64,000 nucleotides of DNA from Nannocystis sp. RBIL2. GTDB lineage: Bacteria > Myxococcota_A > Polyangia > Nannocystales > Nannocystaceae. Below, piece after piece: positions 1-8,815 of the stretch (within the stretch, counting starts at the first letter, position 1; each line of letters starts with the position of its first letter). Position numbers and translations under genes: made by a program. The notes under the pieces were generated by a model. That model had not been told where the DNA came from, made no database searches, and was given only the letters and a program-made list of their open reading frames with translations. The stretch is taken from contig NZ_JAPNJW010000002.1 in NCBI RefSeq assembly GCF_026626745.1, forward strand, positions 496,001-560,000, read 5' to 3'.

Positions 1-1072
1 CGCGGAGGAAGAACAGCAGGACCAGCACCGCCAGGGCCCCGCCGAGCAGGGTGTTGCTCTGGACCTCGGCGATCGCCGACTCGATGAAGGCGGCCTGGTC
101 GCTGAGCACCAGCACCTTTTGACCTGACCCGAGGTACAGCTCGGGCAGCGAGCCCTGGACCGCCTGCGACACCGCCACGGTGTTGGCGTCGCCCTCGCGG
201 TAGACGGCCAGCTCGACCGCCTCGCGGCCGGCCACCAGCGCCAGCTCCTCGCGCTCGACCGGCACGCGGGCGATGTCGGCGACGTCGCGCAGGCGCAGCT
301 CGGCGCCGTCGCGGCTGCGGACCACGACCTCCTCGAGCTCGGCCGGCGCGCGCGCCTCGTGGACGGTGCGCAGCAGGTAGCGGCTCTTCTGCTCCGACAG
401 CGCGCCGCCCGGGCGGTTGACGTTGTCGCGGCGGATCGCCTGGGCCACGTCGTCGGCGGTCACGCGCAGGGCCGCCAGCCGCTGCGGGTCCATCTCGACG
501 CGGATCTCCTCCTTGTCGCCGCCGTGGATCTGCACCGCCGCGACCCCAGGGATCTTCTCGAGCGCGCGCTTGACCCGGCGGTCGGCCAGCTCCCACAGCT
601 CGGCCGGGCGCATGTTGTCGCTCGAGACCAGCGCCAGGCGCAGGATCGGCTCCTGCGCCGGGTCGTAGCGCAGCACCACCGGCCGCTGCACCCCGGTCGG
701 CAGGACCACGCGGTCGAGCTTCTCGCGCACGTCGTCGAGGCCGCGGTCCATGTCGGTGCCCCAGCCGAAGTCGAGCACGACCTCGCTGATGCCCTCGCGC
801 GAGACCGACTCGACCTGCACCACCCCGGGCACCGCGCTGACCAGCTCCTCGACCGGCCGCGTCAGCAGCTCCTCGACCTCCTGCGGGGCCGCGTCCGGCA
901 TCTCGGTGCGGACCGTGACGCTCGGGTAGCTGAGGTCGGGCAGCAGCGCCAGCGGCAGCCGCGTCAGCGCCACCAGGCCGAACACGACCAGCGCGACCAG
1001 CACCATCGTGGTCGTGACCGGCCGCCCGACCGCGCCTGCCACCATGCCGCGCGGCCGCGCCTCGCCCGTCAC
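1..1072 (-). CDS. RND-family efflux permease, N-terminal part (cut by window edge)
   Basis: Inner-membrane proton-driven RND transporter (AcrB/CzcA/MdtBC type) that would export solutes together with the adaptor encoded just upstream. About 357 N-terminal residues are present and the rest lies left of base 1. The N-terminus shows the family pattern: a first membrane helix (VLVALVVFGLVALTRLPLAL) followed by LLPDLSYPSVTV, then a large periplasmic part. The last readable residues (TLLGGALAVLVLLFFLR) match the second membrane helix. I chose GTG at 1072 because it overlaps the adaptor's stop as GTGA. ATG at 1045 is an alternative that would lose nine residues. Substrate cannot be read from this fragment. 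No TolC-like gene is in the window. Confidence 0.9.
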   Translation of the reverse strand, partial: MTGEARPRGMVAGAVGRPVTTTMVLVALVVFGLVALTRLPLALLPDLSYPSVTVRTEMPDAAPQEVEELLTRPVEELVSAVPGVVQVESVSREGISEVVLDFGWGTDMDRGLDDVREKLDRVVLPTGVQRPVVLRYDPAQEPILRLALVSSDNMRPAELWELADRRVKRALEKIPGVAAVQIHGGDKEEIRVEMDPQRLAALRVTADDVAQAIRRDNVNRPGGALSEQKSRYLLRTVHEARAPAELEEVVVRSRDGAELRLRDVADIARVPVEREELALVAGREAVELAVYREGDANTVAVSQAVQGSLPELYLGSGQKVLVLSDQAAFIESAIAEVQSNTLLGGALAVLVLLFFLR

Positions 1073-2412
1073 CGGACCCCTGGCGTCGCTGCGGCCGCCT
1101 GCCCCTTCGGACCTGTCTCTTGCGCCCTGGCCTCGGGGACCTGGCCCTTGGCACCTGCCCCTTCGGACCTGGCCTCGGGGACCTGGCCCGAAGGACCTGC
1201 CCCCGCGGACACACCGATAGCCGCGGCCTGGCCCGCCTCGGCCTGCGCCGCCTGGCCGGCGGAGCCCTGCGCGGCCTGGCCCGCAGAGCCGGCCGGCGAG
1301 GCAGCGGCGCCCTCGGCCTTGGCCGCGCCGCTCTCGGCCTTGCTTTCACCCTTGCCCGCGCCCTCGGCGACGGCGCGCACGGGCATGCCCTCGGCGATGC
1401 CGGTGCCGGCGTCGACGACGATCTGGGCGCCCTCGGCCACGCCGCCGCGGATCTCCGCCCGCTCCTCGCCGACCAGCCCGAGCTCGACCGGACGCCGGCG
1501 GGCTCGTCCGTCCTCGACCACGTACACGTGCGGCTTGCCCTCGACCTCGACGATCGCGCCGCGCGGCACGCTGGGGGCCGACTCGCGGATGGCCACGCGC
1601 AGGGTCGCGCGCGCGAACGCCCCGGGCACCGCGCCCGCGGGGAAGTTGCGGGCGCGGACGACGAACTTCACCGTGCCGGTCAGTGGGTCGACGACCGGCG
1701 CGCGCCGCTCGACGCGGGCCTCGAAGCGGGTGCCGTCCTGCAGCTCGACGACCGCCGGGGCCCCCGCCTGGACCGCGCTCGCCTCGCGCTCGGGCACGTG
1801 CAGCTCGAGGTCGAGGGCGCTGAGATCGGCGATCGTGTAGAGCGACTTGGAGGTGGTGGCGAGGTTGCCGACGTCGATGTGGCGGCGGGTGATGGTGCCG
1901 GCGAACGGGGCCGAGACGGTCGTCTGCGAGGCCTGGTGGCGCGACACCTGGGAGCTGGCGAGCGCCGACTCGGCGGCGTAGCGCTGCTTGTCGAGCTCCT
2001 CGCGCGACAGCAGGCCGCTCAGCTGCTCGAGCCGCTGCAGCTCCTTGGCCGCGTTCTGGGCGCTGAGCTTGTCGCGCGCGGCCTGGAGCTGGTAAGCGCG
2101 GCCGTCGAGGCGAGCCAGCAGCTGACCCTCGGCGACGCTGTCGCCCTCTTCGGCCCGCAGGTCGAGCACCACACCGGGCTGCAGCGCGACCAGGTCGGCC
2201 GCTCGCAGGGCCCGCAAGGTGCCGGCGCCGCGGTAGTGGCGCTCGATGGTGGCCGGCGACAGCGTGGTGACGGCCACCGCGAGGGCCTCGGCCTCGCCGC
2301 CGCGACGACCCTTGCCGGGGCCGCCCGGACCCCCGGGACCGCCGGCTCCGGCCTCGCCGCCGCAGGCGAGCGGTGTCACGGCCAGGACTGCGATCAGGAG
2401 GATGGAGCGCAT
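1069..2412 (-). CDS. RND efflux periplasmic adaptor (HlyD/AcrA family) lipoprotein
   Basis: Adaptor (membrane fusion) protein linking the RND pump to an outer-membrane channel; 447 residues from ATG 2412. It begins with a lipoprotein signal (MRSILLIAVLAVTPLAC, Cys 17) and a Gly/Pro-rich linker. Next come a lipoyl/biotinyl-like half motif (LVALQPGVVLDLRAEEGDSV), an alpha-helical hairpin, the second half motif (SAPFAGTITRRHIDVGNL) and beta-barrel domains to about residue 345. The last 100 residues are an Ala/Gly/Gln-rich tail, partly encoded by repeated GGACCTG-type hairpin motifs (about 1115-1205), which is unusual for the family. A GTG at 2436 would add eight residues with no signal-peptide benefit. 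It is co-transcribed with the permease through a GTGA overlap. Confidence 0.9.
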   Translation of the reverse strand: MRSILLIAVLAVTPLACGGEAGAGGPGGPGGPGKGRRGGEAEALAVAVTTLSPATIERHYRGAGTLRALRAADLVALQPGVVLDLRAEEGDSVAEGQLLARLDGRAYQLQAARDKLSAQNAAKELQRLEQLSGLLSREELDKQRYAAESALASSQVSRHQASQTTVSAPFAGTITRRHIDVGNLATTSKSLYTIADLSALDLELHVPEREASAVQAGAPAVVELQDGTRFEARVERRAPVVDPLTGTVKFVVRARNFPAGAVPGAFARATLRVAIRESAPSVPRGAIVEVEGKPHVYVVEDGRARRRPVELGLVGEERAEIRGGVAEGAQIVVDAGTGIAEGMPVRAVAEGAGKGESKAESGAAKAEGAAASPAGSAGQAAQGSAGQAAQAEAGQAAAIGVSAGAGPSGQVPEARSEGAGAKGQVPEARAQETGPKGQAAAATPGVR

Positions 2413-2710
2413 GGCGCTTTCGTTCAGCCATACCACGACCGCAGGCTACGGGGATAAACCCCCGATGTGTCCGTCCTCGCAGCGAACGGTGAAACATCCT
2501 GACGGGGAGCCCGGTGCGCACCGACGTGTCGGTCCGACGGGTGACGAACCGGCCACGACCATGCAGCCCGCCCTTCATCCTCTGGAAGCAGCGCTCGCCG
2601 CCTGCGGGACGGCCTCCGGGAGGACCGCAGGCGAGGATCGCAAGCCTCGAACACCGGCCGCGGCCGGCCGTTATTTTGCCCTGTGCGGCTGCGGTCGCTA
2701 GGGTCCGCGC
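2413..2710. other. Divergent intergenic region with two inverted repeats
   Basis: This 298-bp spacer lies between the efflux operon and the DUF4203-like gene, which point away from each other. It holds a 9-bp inverted repeat (CGCCTGCGG 2599-2607 and CCGCAGGCG 2625-2633) with a smaller nested hairpin. It also holds the palindrome CCGGCCGCGGCCGG (2654-2667), followed by an AT-rich run TTATTTT. The sequence cannot say whether these are operators or a terminator. No coding sequence was seen. Confidence 0.5.
2676..2704 (+). promoter_or_regulatory. Sigma-70-like promoter of the DUF4203-like gene
   Basis: The -35 is TTGCCC (2676-2681), then a 17-bp spacer and the -10 TAGGGT (2699-2704). The GTG start is six bases after the -10, so the transcript is probably leaderless; no Shine-Dalgarno is seen. 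Confidence 0.5.
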
Positions 2711-3289
2711 GTGCCGCTCGGTCTGCCCCCCGTCGTCGCGCTCCTGGTGGGGCTCGTGCACTGCATCGCCGGTTACAGGTTGTTCCCGCTGGTGCTCGGC
2801 ATCTACGGCCTGGTGTTCGGCGTCGGCGCCGGGTCCGCGCTGGCCGAGATCTGGTTTCCGGGACAGGTCCTCACGGCCAGCCTGATGCAGGTCGGCGCCG
2901 GCCTGCTCGGCCTCGGGGCGGTGCTGGCGTACTTCCGGGTCGGCGTGTTCGTGATCGGCGCGGTCGCGGCGTTGCTGCTGACCTGGGCCGTCGCGCCGGT
3001 GGTCGGCGGGGTCTCGTGGCAGGTCCAGCTGCTGCTGGCCTGCGTGGCCGGCAGCGCCAGCGTGGTGGTGACGCGGGTGGTGCTGATCGTCGCCACCGCG
3101 ATCACCGGAGCGGCCCTGGTGGTGCGCAGCGCCGAGGTGATGGCCGAGAGCCCCGTCCGCTGGCTCACCGACCTCACCACCCTGCCCTGGACCGGCGCCC
3201 TGCCCGATGCCATCCCCGAGGTCGTCGCGTGGGCCGCGCTGGCCCTGCTCGGGATCGCGGTGCAGCTCGCCACGACCGCGCGCCGCTAG
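2711..3289 (+). CDS. Multi-pass membrane protein, DUF4203/TMEM198-like
   Basis: A 192-residue integral membrane protein with about seven hydrophobic segments and almost no soluble part. The N-terminal half has a glycine-rich 'GYRLFPLVLGIYGLVFGVGAG' style pattern seen in DUF4203/TMEM198-like proteins; assignment is by pattern only. A TTGCCC-17-TAGGGT promoter ends six bases before the GTG. gcvH follows 62 bp later with its own promoter-like sequence, so the two need not be one operon. Function is unknown; nothing catalytic is visible. Confidence 0.75.
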   Translation: MPLGLPPVVALLVGLVHCIAGYRLFPLVLGIYGLVFGVGAGSALAEIWFPGQVLTASLMQVGAGLLGLGAVLAYFRVGVFVIGAVAALLLTWAVAPVVGGVSWQVQLLLACVAGSASVVVTRVVLIVATAITGAALVVRSAEVMAESPVRWLTDLTTLPWTGALPDAIPEVVAWAALALLGIAVQLATTARR

Positions 3290-3313
3290 ACGACCACCAG
3301 GCTCGTCCGGACG

Positions 3314-3342
3314 TTGCTGGCGCAACGCTCGCGTGGGATAAC
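3314..3342 (+). promoter_or_regulatory. Promoter candidate of gcvH
   Basis: TTGCTG (3314-3319), a 17-bp spacer and GATAAC (3337-3342). The gcvH ATG follows nine bases later, leaving room for only a two- or three-base leader. Confidence 0.45.
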
Positions 3343-3351
3343 GCGGTCCCG

Positions 3352-3750
3352 ATGCCCCCCGTCCACCCCCGTCGATACGCGCGCAACCACGTCTGGGCCG
3401 AACTCGACGGCGACAGCGTGCTCGTCGGGCTCAGCGCTCGCGCGCTCGACCAGCTCGGCGAGATCACCGACTTCGCCCTCCGCGTCCAGCCCGGTGACGA
3501 GCTCGCGCCCGGCCAGTGCTTCGCGGTGCTCGAGAGCGCCAAGGCGGAGATCGAGCTGTTCACGCCGCTGTCGGGCGCGGTGGTCCGCGTCCACGAGGGC
3601 CTCGACCTCGCGCCCGCGACCATCAGCGACGACTGCTACGGCGAGGGCTGGATGATCGCGGTGCGCCCGCCCGACCTCAGCGAGTTCACCACCCTGCTCG
3701 ACGCCGAGGCCTACAGCGAGCTCCTGAAGACCGCGGCGGCCTGCGTGTGA
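3352..3750 (+). CDS. gcvH: Glycine cleavage system H protein
   Basis: Lipoyl carrier of the glycine cleavage complex, which shuttles the aminomethyl group between the P, T and L proteins; cytoplasmic. The 132 residues match the family length. The lipoyl-lysine motif is ESAKAEIELFTPLSGAVV (Lys in ESAKA), preceded by the GLSARALDQLGEI segment typical of GcvH. The ATG at 3352 is chosen because the homologous region starts there (HPRRYARNHVWAEL) and a promoter lies just upstream. A longer open frame from 2683 is a shadow of the upstream gene. The P and T protein genes are not in the window. A perfect 20-bp palindrome follows the stop directly. Confidence 0.93.
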   Translation: MPPVHPRRYARNHVWAELDGDSVLVGLSARALDQLGEITDFALRVQPGDELAPGQCFAVLESAKAEIELFTPLSGAVVRVHEGLDLAPATISDDCYGEGWMIAVRPPDLSEFTTLLDAEAYSELLKTAAACV

Positions 3751-3770
3751 AGCTGTCCCGCGGGACAGCT
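3751..3770. repeat. Dispersed hairpin copy / terminator-like perfect palindrome
   Basis: The palindrome AGCTGTCCCGCGGGACAGCT begins one base after the gcvH stop, between two convergent genes. Its core TGTCC-CGCG-GGACA is the dispersed hairpin of this window. It may act as a bidirectional terminator, but there is no T-tract. Confidence 0.7.
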
Positions 3771-3816
3771 CGTCGATAGCTGGCCTTAGGGACAGGTCGC
3801 GGCTCGCACCGCGCGG

Positions 3817-5370
3817 TCACCGGAGCAGTTCGAAGGCGCCGCGGCTCGGGGGGTCGTTCCAGCAGCCGAGGTTGTGGTCGGCCACGACTTCGGGCAGCGG
3901 CGTGCCCGAGCCGACCGCCGGGCTGGCGGGCGTGGGATAGAAGTTGCTGGCGAGGTCGACCAGCAGCGGGTCCTCGCCCGCGATCGCCCCGGTCTCGGGG
4001 ACCGGAAGGTCGCCCGCCGGGCTCGACTGATCGGGCGCATCGGCGGCGTACCAGAGGTTGGTCGTGAAGGTGAAGGTCTCGGGCGCAGTGTCGCCGCCGA
4101 TGTTGACGTACGTCGAGATGTCGGCGCGGTCGAACACGACCAGGTTGTTGATGAACCGCCCGTTGCTCGCTGGCGCGAACGTGAACTGCGGGTCGGACAC
4201 CGTCTCTTGCAGGATCCGCAGCAGCCAGTGGTGCGGGCGGATGATCGTGTTGTGGGCCGCCAGGCAGTCGACGCAGCCGACGAACGCCAGCGGCGTCTCC
4301 CCGCCCTGGATCAGATTGGAGACCACACGGATGTCACGGGCCTCGGCATTGTCGCCGTCCTGCGTCAGCGGTGGGCGGAAGAACTCGAAGCCGGTCGAGC
4401 CGCCCATGTTCACCGCCCGCTGGCCGCAGTCGAGCATTCTGTTGCCGCGGATCTCGATGTCCTCGCTGCCGCCCTTGGTCTGCACCGCGTTGCCGTCGTT
4501 GTTGGCGAACAGGTTGCCGAGGATGAGCCCGCGGTGACAGCCGACGTGATCGATGGCGCTGCCGCCGGCGCCGCAGCGCTCGAACTGACCGTTCAGGACC
4601 CAGAAGTCGTTGACGCCCGACAGCTTGAGGCAGTCCTGGTTGCCGCCCTCGCCGATGTCGTGGATGAAGAGGCGCTCGAACGCGACGAAGCGGGTCGCCT
4701 CCGGATCGTCGACTGCGCCGCCGTCGTCGACGTTGATGCCGTTGCCGGTCGCGCCCATGATCTCGAGGTCGTGGATGACCAGGTGGCGGACGCGCGACAA
4801 ATGCAGGGCCTCGCCGCCGCCGGCGATCAGCGGGGGCAGGCCGAACTCGCCGCCGAGCCAGATCGGGGCGTCGGCGGTGCCCGCGAGGTCGCTGAGGAAG
4901 ATGTCGGGGCCGAAGGTCTCGCCGAGCAGGCGGATGCCGGTGCCCGGGGTGGCCTTCGCCGCGGCGGCCTCGACGGTCTGGCACGGGCTGTCCTGGGCGC
5001 CGCAGTCGGGCCCGTCGACGCCGCGGGTCGACACGTAGATCAGGGTGGTCGGCTGCTTGAAGGTGGCGAAGTGCAGCGGGTCGCCGCAGAGCGGGTGGAC
5101 CGGGCCGTCGGTGTCGGGGGCGTCCGTGGACGCTCCTTCGGTCGTGCCGGGGTCGGTGCTCGTCGCGGTCGCGCTGGTCGAGGTCGTCGAAGTCGTCGGG
5201 GCCTCGGTCGGATCGGCCGACGAGGGGCTCGTCTCGCTCGCGCCGGAGGACGCGGTGGTCGAGGACGTCTCGCTCGTCGCGGTGTCGGTGTCGAGGGTCT
5301 CGCCCTTCTCGCCGCCGCAACCGGCGAGCGCCAGCGCGGTGCACAAGGTCGCGGTCTTCGCGGGTCGCAT
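3817..5370 (-). CDS. Lipoprotein with parallel beta-helix domain
   Basis: A predicted surface or periplasmic lipoprotein of 517 residues. The signal peptide MRPAKTATLCTALALAGC has a lipobox Cys at residue 18. A Ser/Thr/Asp linker of about 65 residues follows. The rest has the Ig-free, repeat-like pattern of right-handed beta-helix proteins (pectate-lyase/NosD-like): repeated short strands with N/G turns such as HLVIHDLEIMGATGNGINVDDGG, RGLILGNLFANNDGNAVQTKGG and DIEIRGNRML. Such folds bind or cleave polysaccharide, but no catalytic motif could be assigned. ATG 5370 is preferred over an upstream start at 5505 because the signal peptide begins there. It is convergent with gcvH. Confidence 0.8.
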   Translation of the reverse strand: MRPAKTATLCTALALAGCGGEKGETLDTDTATSETSSTTASSGASETSPSSADPTEAPTTSTTSTSATATSTDPGTTEGASTDAPDTDGPVHPLCGDPLHFATFKQPTTLIYVSTRGVDGPDCGAQDSPCQTVEAAAAKATPGTGIRLLGETFGPDIFLSDLAGTADAPIWLGGEFGLPPLIAGGGEALHLSRVRHLVIHDLEIMGATGNGINVDDGGAVDDPEATRFVAFERLFIHDIGEGGNQDCLKLSGVNDFWVLNGQFERCGAGGSAIDHVGCHRGLILGNLFANNDGNAVQTKGGSEDIEIRGNRMLDCGQRAVNMGGSTGFEFFRPPLTQDGDNAEARDIRVVSNLIQGGETPLAFVGCVDCLAAHNTIIRPHHWLLRILQETVSDPQFTFAPASNGRFINNLVVFDRADISTYVNIGGDTAPETFTFTTNLWYAADAPDQSSPAGDLPVPETGAIAGEDPLLVDLASNFYPTPASPAVGSGTPLPEVVADHNLGCWNDPPSRGAFELLR

Positions 5371-5747
5371 GCAGCGAACATAGCCGAGCCCGGCGTCCGT
5401 GACATGGACGGCCGGCGCGGCCCCTCTTGCGGCCGCGCGTCCGCGCTCGTGATCGGATGTCTCGAAGGACAGATCATTCGCAGACCTCTGCGCAGCGGCC
5501 TGCACGTCGCTCTGCCGCCTCGGTGCGCATCGTCAGCGCGACGGCCCGCCTGCGCGACCGCAGTGGCATGTCTCTTGCGCCCGATGCCGTGACCAAGATG
5601 CGCGCGACTCCGCGGCCGCGGATGTATTCCCCGGATCGCGAGGCCGTCCCCGCCCTGTGTGACGTCGTCCTCGGATCGCGGCCCGCGAGCCCGAGCCGGG
5701 CGCGACGGCCGTCGCGGCCCGCGGATCGCCGTGCTAGTGTCGCCGGC
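5371..5747. other. Divergent intergenic region with one hairpin copy
   Basis: These 377 bp separate the beta-helix lipoprotein and the DUF2157 gene. They contain a dispersed hairpin (5458-5471, TGTCT-CGAA-GGACA), a CCGCGGCCGCGG-type palindrome near 5612, and three GGATCGC motifs. A TAGTGT hexamer (5735-5740) ends seven bases before the next start. No credible gene was seen. Confidence 0.5.
5458..5471. repeat. Dispersed hairpin copy
   Basis: TGTCT-CGAA-GGACA: a five-pair stem with one G-T pair and a CGAA tetraloop, in intergenic DNA. Confidence 0.55.
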
Positions 5748-6737
5748 GTGACCGACCCACTCGCCGGCCCGCCGCTCGCAGTTCGCCTGCACGCGCTCGC
5801 GGCGGCAGGCGTGCTCGATCCGGCGGCCCTCGAGCGCTCGCTCGAGCTGATCGTCCGCAAGCCCACCGCCGACGCGTGGTACCGGTTCGCGCGCTTCCAC
5901 CTGATCATCCTCGGCACGGTGCTGGCGGTCGCCGGCGCGCTCTTCTTCGTCGCCGCCAACTGGGACGTATTCACCCCGCACGCGCGGATCGGCCTGGCCG
6001 CCGCGGCGATGGCCGCCGCCACCCTCGCGGGCGGCTGGATCGGCCTCGACAAGCTCAGCGGGCGGGCCCCGGCGCTGGCCGGCGGGCTGCTGTTCGGGCC
6101 GCTCCTGGCCCTGGTCGGTCAGGTCTACCAGACCGGCGCCGATGCGTTCGAGCTGTTCCTCGCGTGGTCGGCGGTGCTGGCCGGCTACGCGCTGGCGACC
6201 CGCTTCGTCGGCGCGTGGATCACCGCGCTGCTGCTGGCGGCGGTGACGAACTACCTGTGGATCGATCAGGCGCTCGGCAGCCACCCGTTCGAGTCACCGG
6301 GTCTTTGGGCCAGCATCGTCGGCGCCGCCGCCCTGTCCGCGCTGGCGCTGGACCGCCGGGTGCGCCGGGGCCCCGGGGACGCGATCGGCATGGTCGCGCT
6401 GACGATCGGCTGGAGCATCACCTTCGCCCACGGAGCGGTAGCGATCGTGGCGGACGGCTGGCCCTTCGGACAGGTCGTGGCCCTGATCCTGGCGCTGGGG
6501 CTCCCGCTGGTGATGATGCGGCTGGGCAGTCAGCAGGGTGACTTCGGCCTCGAGCGCCTGGCGGTGGCGCTGCTGTTCGGCCTGCTCACGGTCGCCGAGG
6601 GCAAAGTGGTGTTCGACGTGCTCGACGCCGAGATCGGCGGGCTCCTCATCATGGGCCTGCTGCTCAGCGCGCAGGGCTACGCGGGCGGCGAGTGGCTCCG
6701 CGCCCGCCAGGCGCGCGAGGAGGAGGACGTTTCGTGA
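5748..6737 (+). CDS. DUF2157 multi-pass membrane protein
   Basis: A 329-residue inner-membrane protein of the DUF2157 family, whose function is unknown. A short cytoplasmic helix (LDPAALERSLELIVRKP) is followed by the family pattern HLIILGTVLAVAGALFFVAANW (split over a helix) and roughly nine further membrane helices. The GTG at 5748 fits the conserved N-terminus; the open frame extends upstream to 5427 with Arg-rich, non-coding-like sequence. A TAGTGT -10-like element lies seven bases before the start. It overlaps the next gene by four bases (GTGA), and DUF2157 genes are commonly paired with the DUF4401/GDYXXLXY type that follows, so the two probably form a complex. Confidence 0.85.
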   Translation: MTDPLAGPPLAVRLHALAAAGVLDPAALERSLELIVRKPTADAWYRFARFHLIILGTVLAVAGALFFVAANWDVFTPHARIGLAAAAMAAATLAGGWIGLDKLSGRAPALAGGLLFGPLLALVGQVYQTGADAFELFLAWSAVLAGYALATRFVGAWITALLLAAVTNYLWIDQALGSHPFESPGLWASIVGAAALSALALDRRVRRGPGDAIGMVALTIGWSITFAHGAVAIVADGWPFGQVVALILALGLPLVMMRLGSQQGDFGLERLAVALLFGLLTVAEGKVVFDVLDAEIGGLLIMGLLLSAQGYAGGEWLRARQAREEEDVS

Positions 6738-8359
6738 GCACGCGAAGGCTGCTCGAGCAGCTCGCCGACGAGGGCCTGGTCGACCGCGCCGCGCTCGACG
6801 AGGCCACCCCGCTGGGGCAGCGGACCCGCGACGCGCTCGCCGGGCTCACGGGCGAGGGCCTGCGACTGCAGCAGGCCGGCGCCTCGGTGTCGGTGTGGCT
6901 CGGGGCGCTGCTGCTGGCGACCTTCCTCGTGCAGATGGATATCACGGAGGTCGTGCCGCTCGGCCTCGCGCTCGGCGCGGCCGGCCTCGGCCTGGCGGCC
7001 GTGCTCGCGCGCGGCTCGGCCACCTTGCTCGAGCTGCAGCTGCGCTGGATCGCCACCATCGGCGGGCAGGTGCTGATCCTCGCCAGCCTGGGCGAGGTCG
7101 TCGGCGACGACGAGAGCCTGTGCGTGGCGACGATCCTGCTGCAGGCGCTCACGGTGTGGCTGATCCACGACCTCGCCATCGGCGTCGCCTCGATCCTGGT
7201 CGGAGCCGGGGCGCTGCTGGTGCTGGCGGCCGAGCTGCGCGTCGGCGCGTTCGGACATGGTCTTTTGGCCCTGTTCCTCGGGACATGTATCTGCGGCCTG
7301 TGGGTGCTGCAGGCGCCGCTGGCGGCCCGGCTCGGGCGGCTGTGGCAGCCGCTGGCCTACGCGCTGCCGCTGGCGGTGTGGGCGCCGATCACGATCGGGG
7401 CCGGCAGCCGCTACGATCACGGCGACGCGGACGCGCTGCCGATGTTCCTCGGGGGGTGGGCGGTCGACGCGATGCTGCTGTCGGCCGGCTGGGCGGCGCT
7501 GTCGACCTGGCTGATCGTACAGGCGGGGCGCGAGCGGCCGGAGCTGCGCGGCGGGGCCCAGAGAGCGGCCTACGCCGGGATCTGGCTGACCGCCCTGCTC
7601 GGCCTCGACACCCCGGGTCTCAGCGCCGGCCTGACGCTGCTGCTGCTCGGGCAGCTGCGCGCCAGCATGAACCTGCGCCTGCTCGGCCTGACCGCGATCG
7701 GCAGCTTCCTGTTCTTCTGGTACTACGAGCACGGCTCGACGCTGCTGAGCAAGTCGATCGTGGCGGTCAGCCACGGCGCGCTGTTCCTGCTGCTGGCGGG
7801 GCTGCTGCGCCGCACCGCCGACCGCCCGCGCGAGGGCCGGGCGCGCCCGCTGGCGGCGCGGATCGGCGACCTGCGCTGGCTGTCGCTGGCGCTCGGGCTG
7901 GGCCTGGCGATCCCCGGCTACGTGGTGGTGCAGAAGGAGCAGGTGCTGGCGTCCGGCGAGACGGTGCTGCTGCGGCTCGCGCCGGTCGACCCGCGCTCGC
8001 TGATGCAGGGCGACTACATGGAGCTGCGCTACGCGCTGATCAACGAGCTGCCCGACGTCGACGCCATGGCGCCGCGCGGGGCGCTGCTCGTCACCCGCGA
8101 CCTCGACCACGTGGCGCAGTTCGTCCGCGTCGACGACGGCCGCCCGCTCGCCCCCGGCGAGCTACGCCTGCGCTACCACAAGCGCGGCAGCGAGGTGAGC
8201 CTCGGCGCCGAGACGTTCCTGTTCCCCGAAGGCGAGGGCCGCACGCTCGAGGCGGCCCGCTACGGCGAGCTCGCCCTGGCCGAGGCCGGCGACAGCGTGC
8301 TCGTCGGCCTGCGCGACGAGGCCCGCCGCCCGCTCGGCACGCGCCTGCACGACCGCTGA
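6734..8359 (+). CDS. DUF4401 membrane protein with C-terminal GDYXXLXY domain
   Basis: A 541-residue protein translated after the DUF2157 gene through a GTGA overlap, with a strong Shine-Dalgarno (GAGGAGGA about 10 bases upstream). About ten membrane helices fill residues 50-375. The C-terminal, probably periplasmic domain carries the diagnostic motif RSLMQGDYMELRYALI. In many bacteria these are two proteins (DUF4401 and GDYXXLXY); here they are fused. Function unknown. The ORF could be read from 6692, but GTG 6734 has the ribosome site and the coupling. Confidence 0.85.
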   Translation: MSTRRLLEQLADEGLVDRAALDEATPLGQRTRDALAGLTGEGLRLQQAGASVSVWLGALLLATFLVQMDITEVVPLGLALGAAGLGLAAVLARGSATLLELQLRWIATIGGQVLILASLGEVVGDDESLCVATILLQALTVWLIHDLAIGVASILVGAGALLVLAAELRVGAFGHGLLALFLGTCICGLWVLQAPLAARLGRLWQPLAYALPLAVWAPITIGAGSRYDHGDADALPMFLGGWAVDAMLLSAGWAALSTWLIVQAGRERPELRGGAQRAAYAGIWLTALLGLDTPGLSAGLTLLLLGQLRASMNLRLLGLTAIGSFLFFWYYEHGSTLLSKSIVAVSHGALFLLLAGLLRRTADRPREGRARPLAARIGDLRWLSLALGLGLAIPGYVVVQKEQVLASGETVLLRLAPVDPRSLMQGDYMELRYALINELPDVDAMAPRGALLVTRDLDHVAQFVRVDDGRPLAPGELRLRYHKRGSEVSLGAETFLFPEGEGRTLEAARYGELALAEAGDSVLVGLRDEARRPLGTRLHDR

Positions 8360-8815
8360 GCGCGTGGAGCTGTACAGCCTCGGGCGCGCAGCCGCCGAGC
8401 CACGACATCGCGACGCGAGCGGCTCGCCGGTCACGCCCCGCGCACGCGGCCTCGCTAGCGCGGCCACGCGCGATACCAAAGGGCTCGATCGCTGCACTCG
8501 AGCGTGAGCCGCTTCGCTGATGCGCGCCGGGGCGCGCGAGTCGCTCCTGCTCCCGCGGACGACATGTCTCCAAGAGCATGCTCATTGCGGCATGAGCGAT
8601 CCGCCATGCACAGAAGGTCATGTCTTGAAAGACATGCAAACGCGGGACCCGAGCTCGCCGCGCACGCTGCCCCGCGCGAGGCTCTGCGCCCGCCCCAGTC
8701 ACGCCGCTCACGCCCGCGACGCGCCGCTCAAGCCCACGACGCGCGTCTCGAGACACGCCGCTCACGTCTGCGCCGCCCGCCGCTCACCCCTGCGGGGCGC
8801 GGCCCGAGCCGCCGC
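8360..8815. other. Repeat-rich intergenic region
   Basis: These 456 bp lie between convergent genes. The left half has CATG-flanked imperfect hairpins, the best being 8619-8636. The right half (8703-8810) is a degenerate tandem series of GCCGCTCACGCCTGCG-type units that continues into the 3' end of yqgE. No credible gene was seen; open frames here are Arg/Ala/Pro-rich shadows. Confidence 0.6.
8619..8636. repeat. CATGTCT-TGAA-AGACATG hairpin
   Basis: A perfect seven-pair stem with a TGAA tetraloop, a longer relative of the dispersed TGTCC-N4-GGACA hairpin. A degraded neighbour lies at about 8562-8580. Confidence 0.6.

Noticed and set aside
2683..3285. Frame extending the GcvH ORF upstream
   Set aside because: It overlaps the real membrane protein in another frame and is Arg/Pro-rich; GcvH homology and a promoter place the start at 3352.
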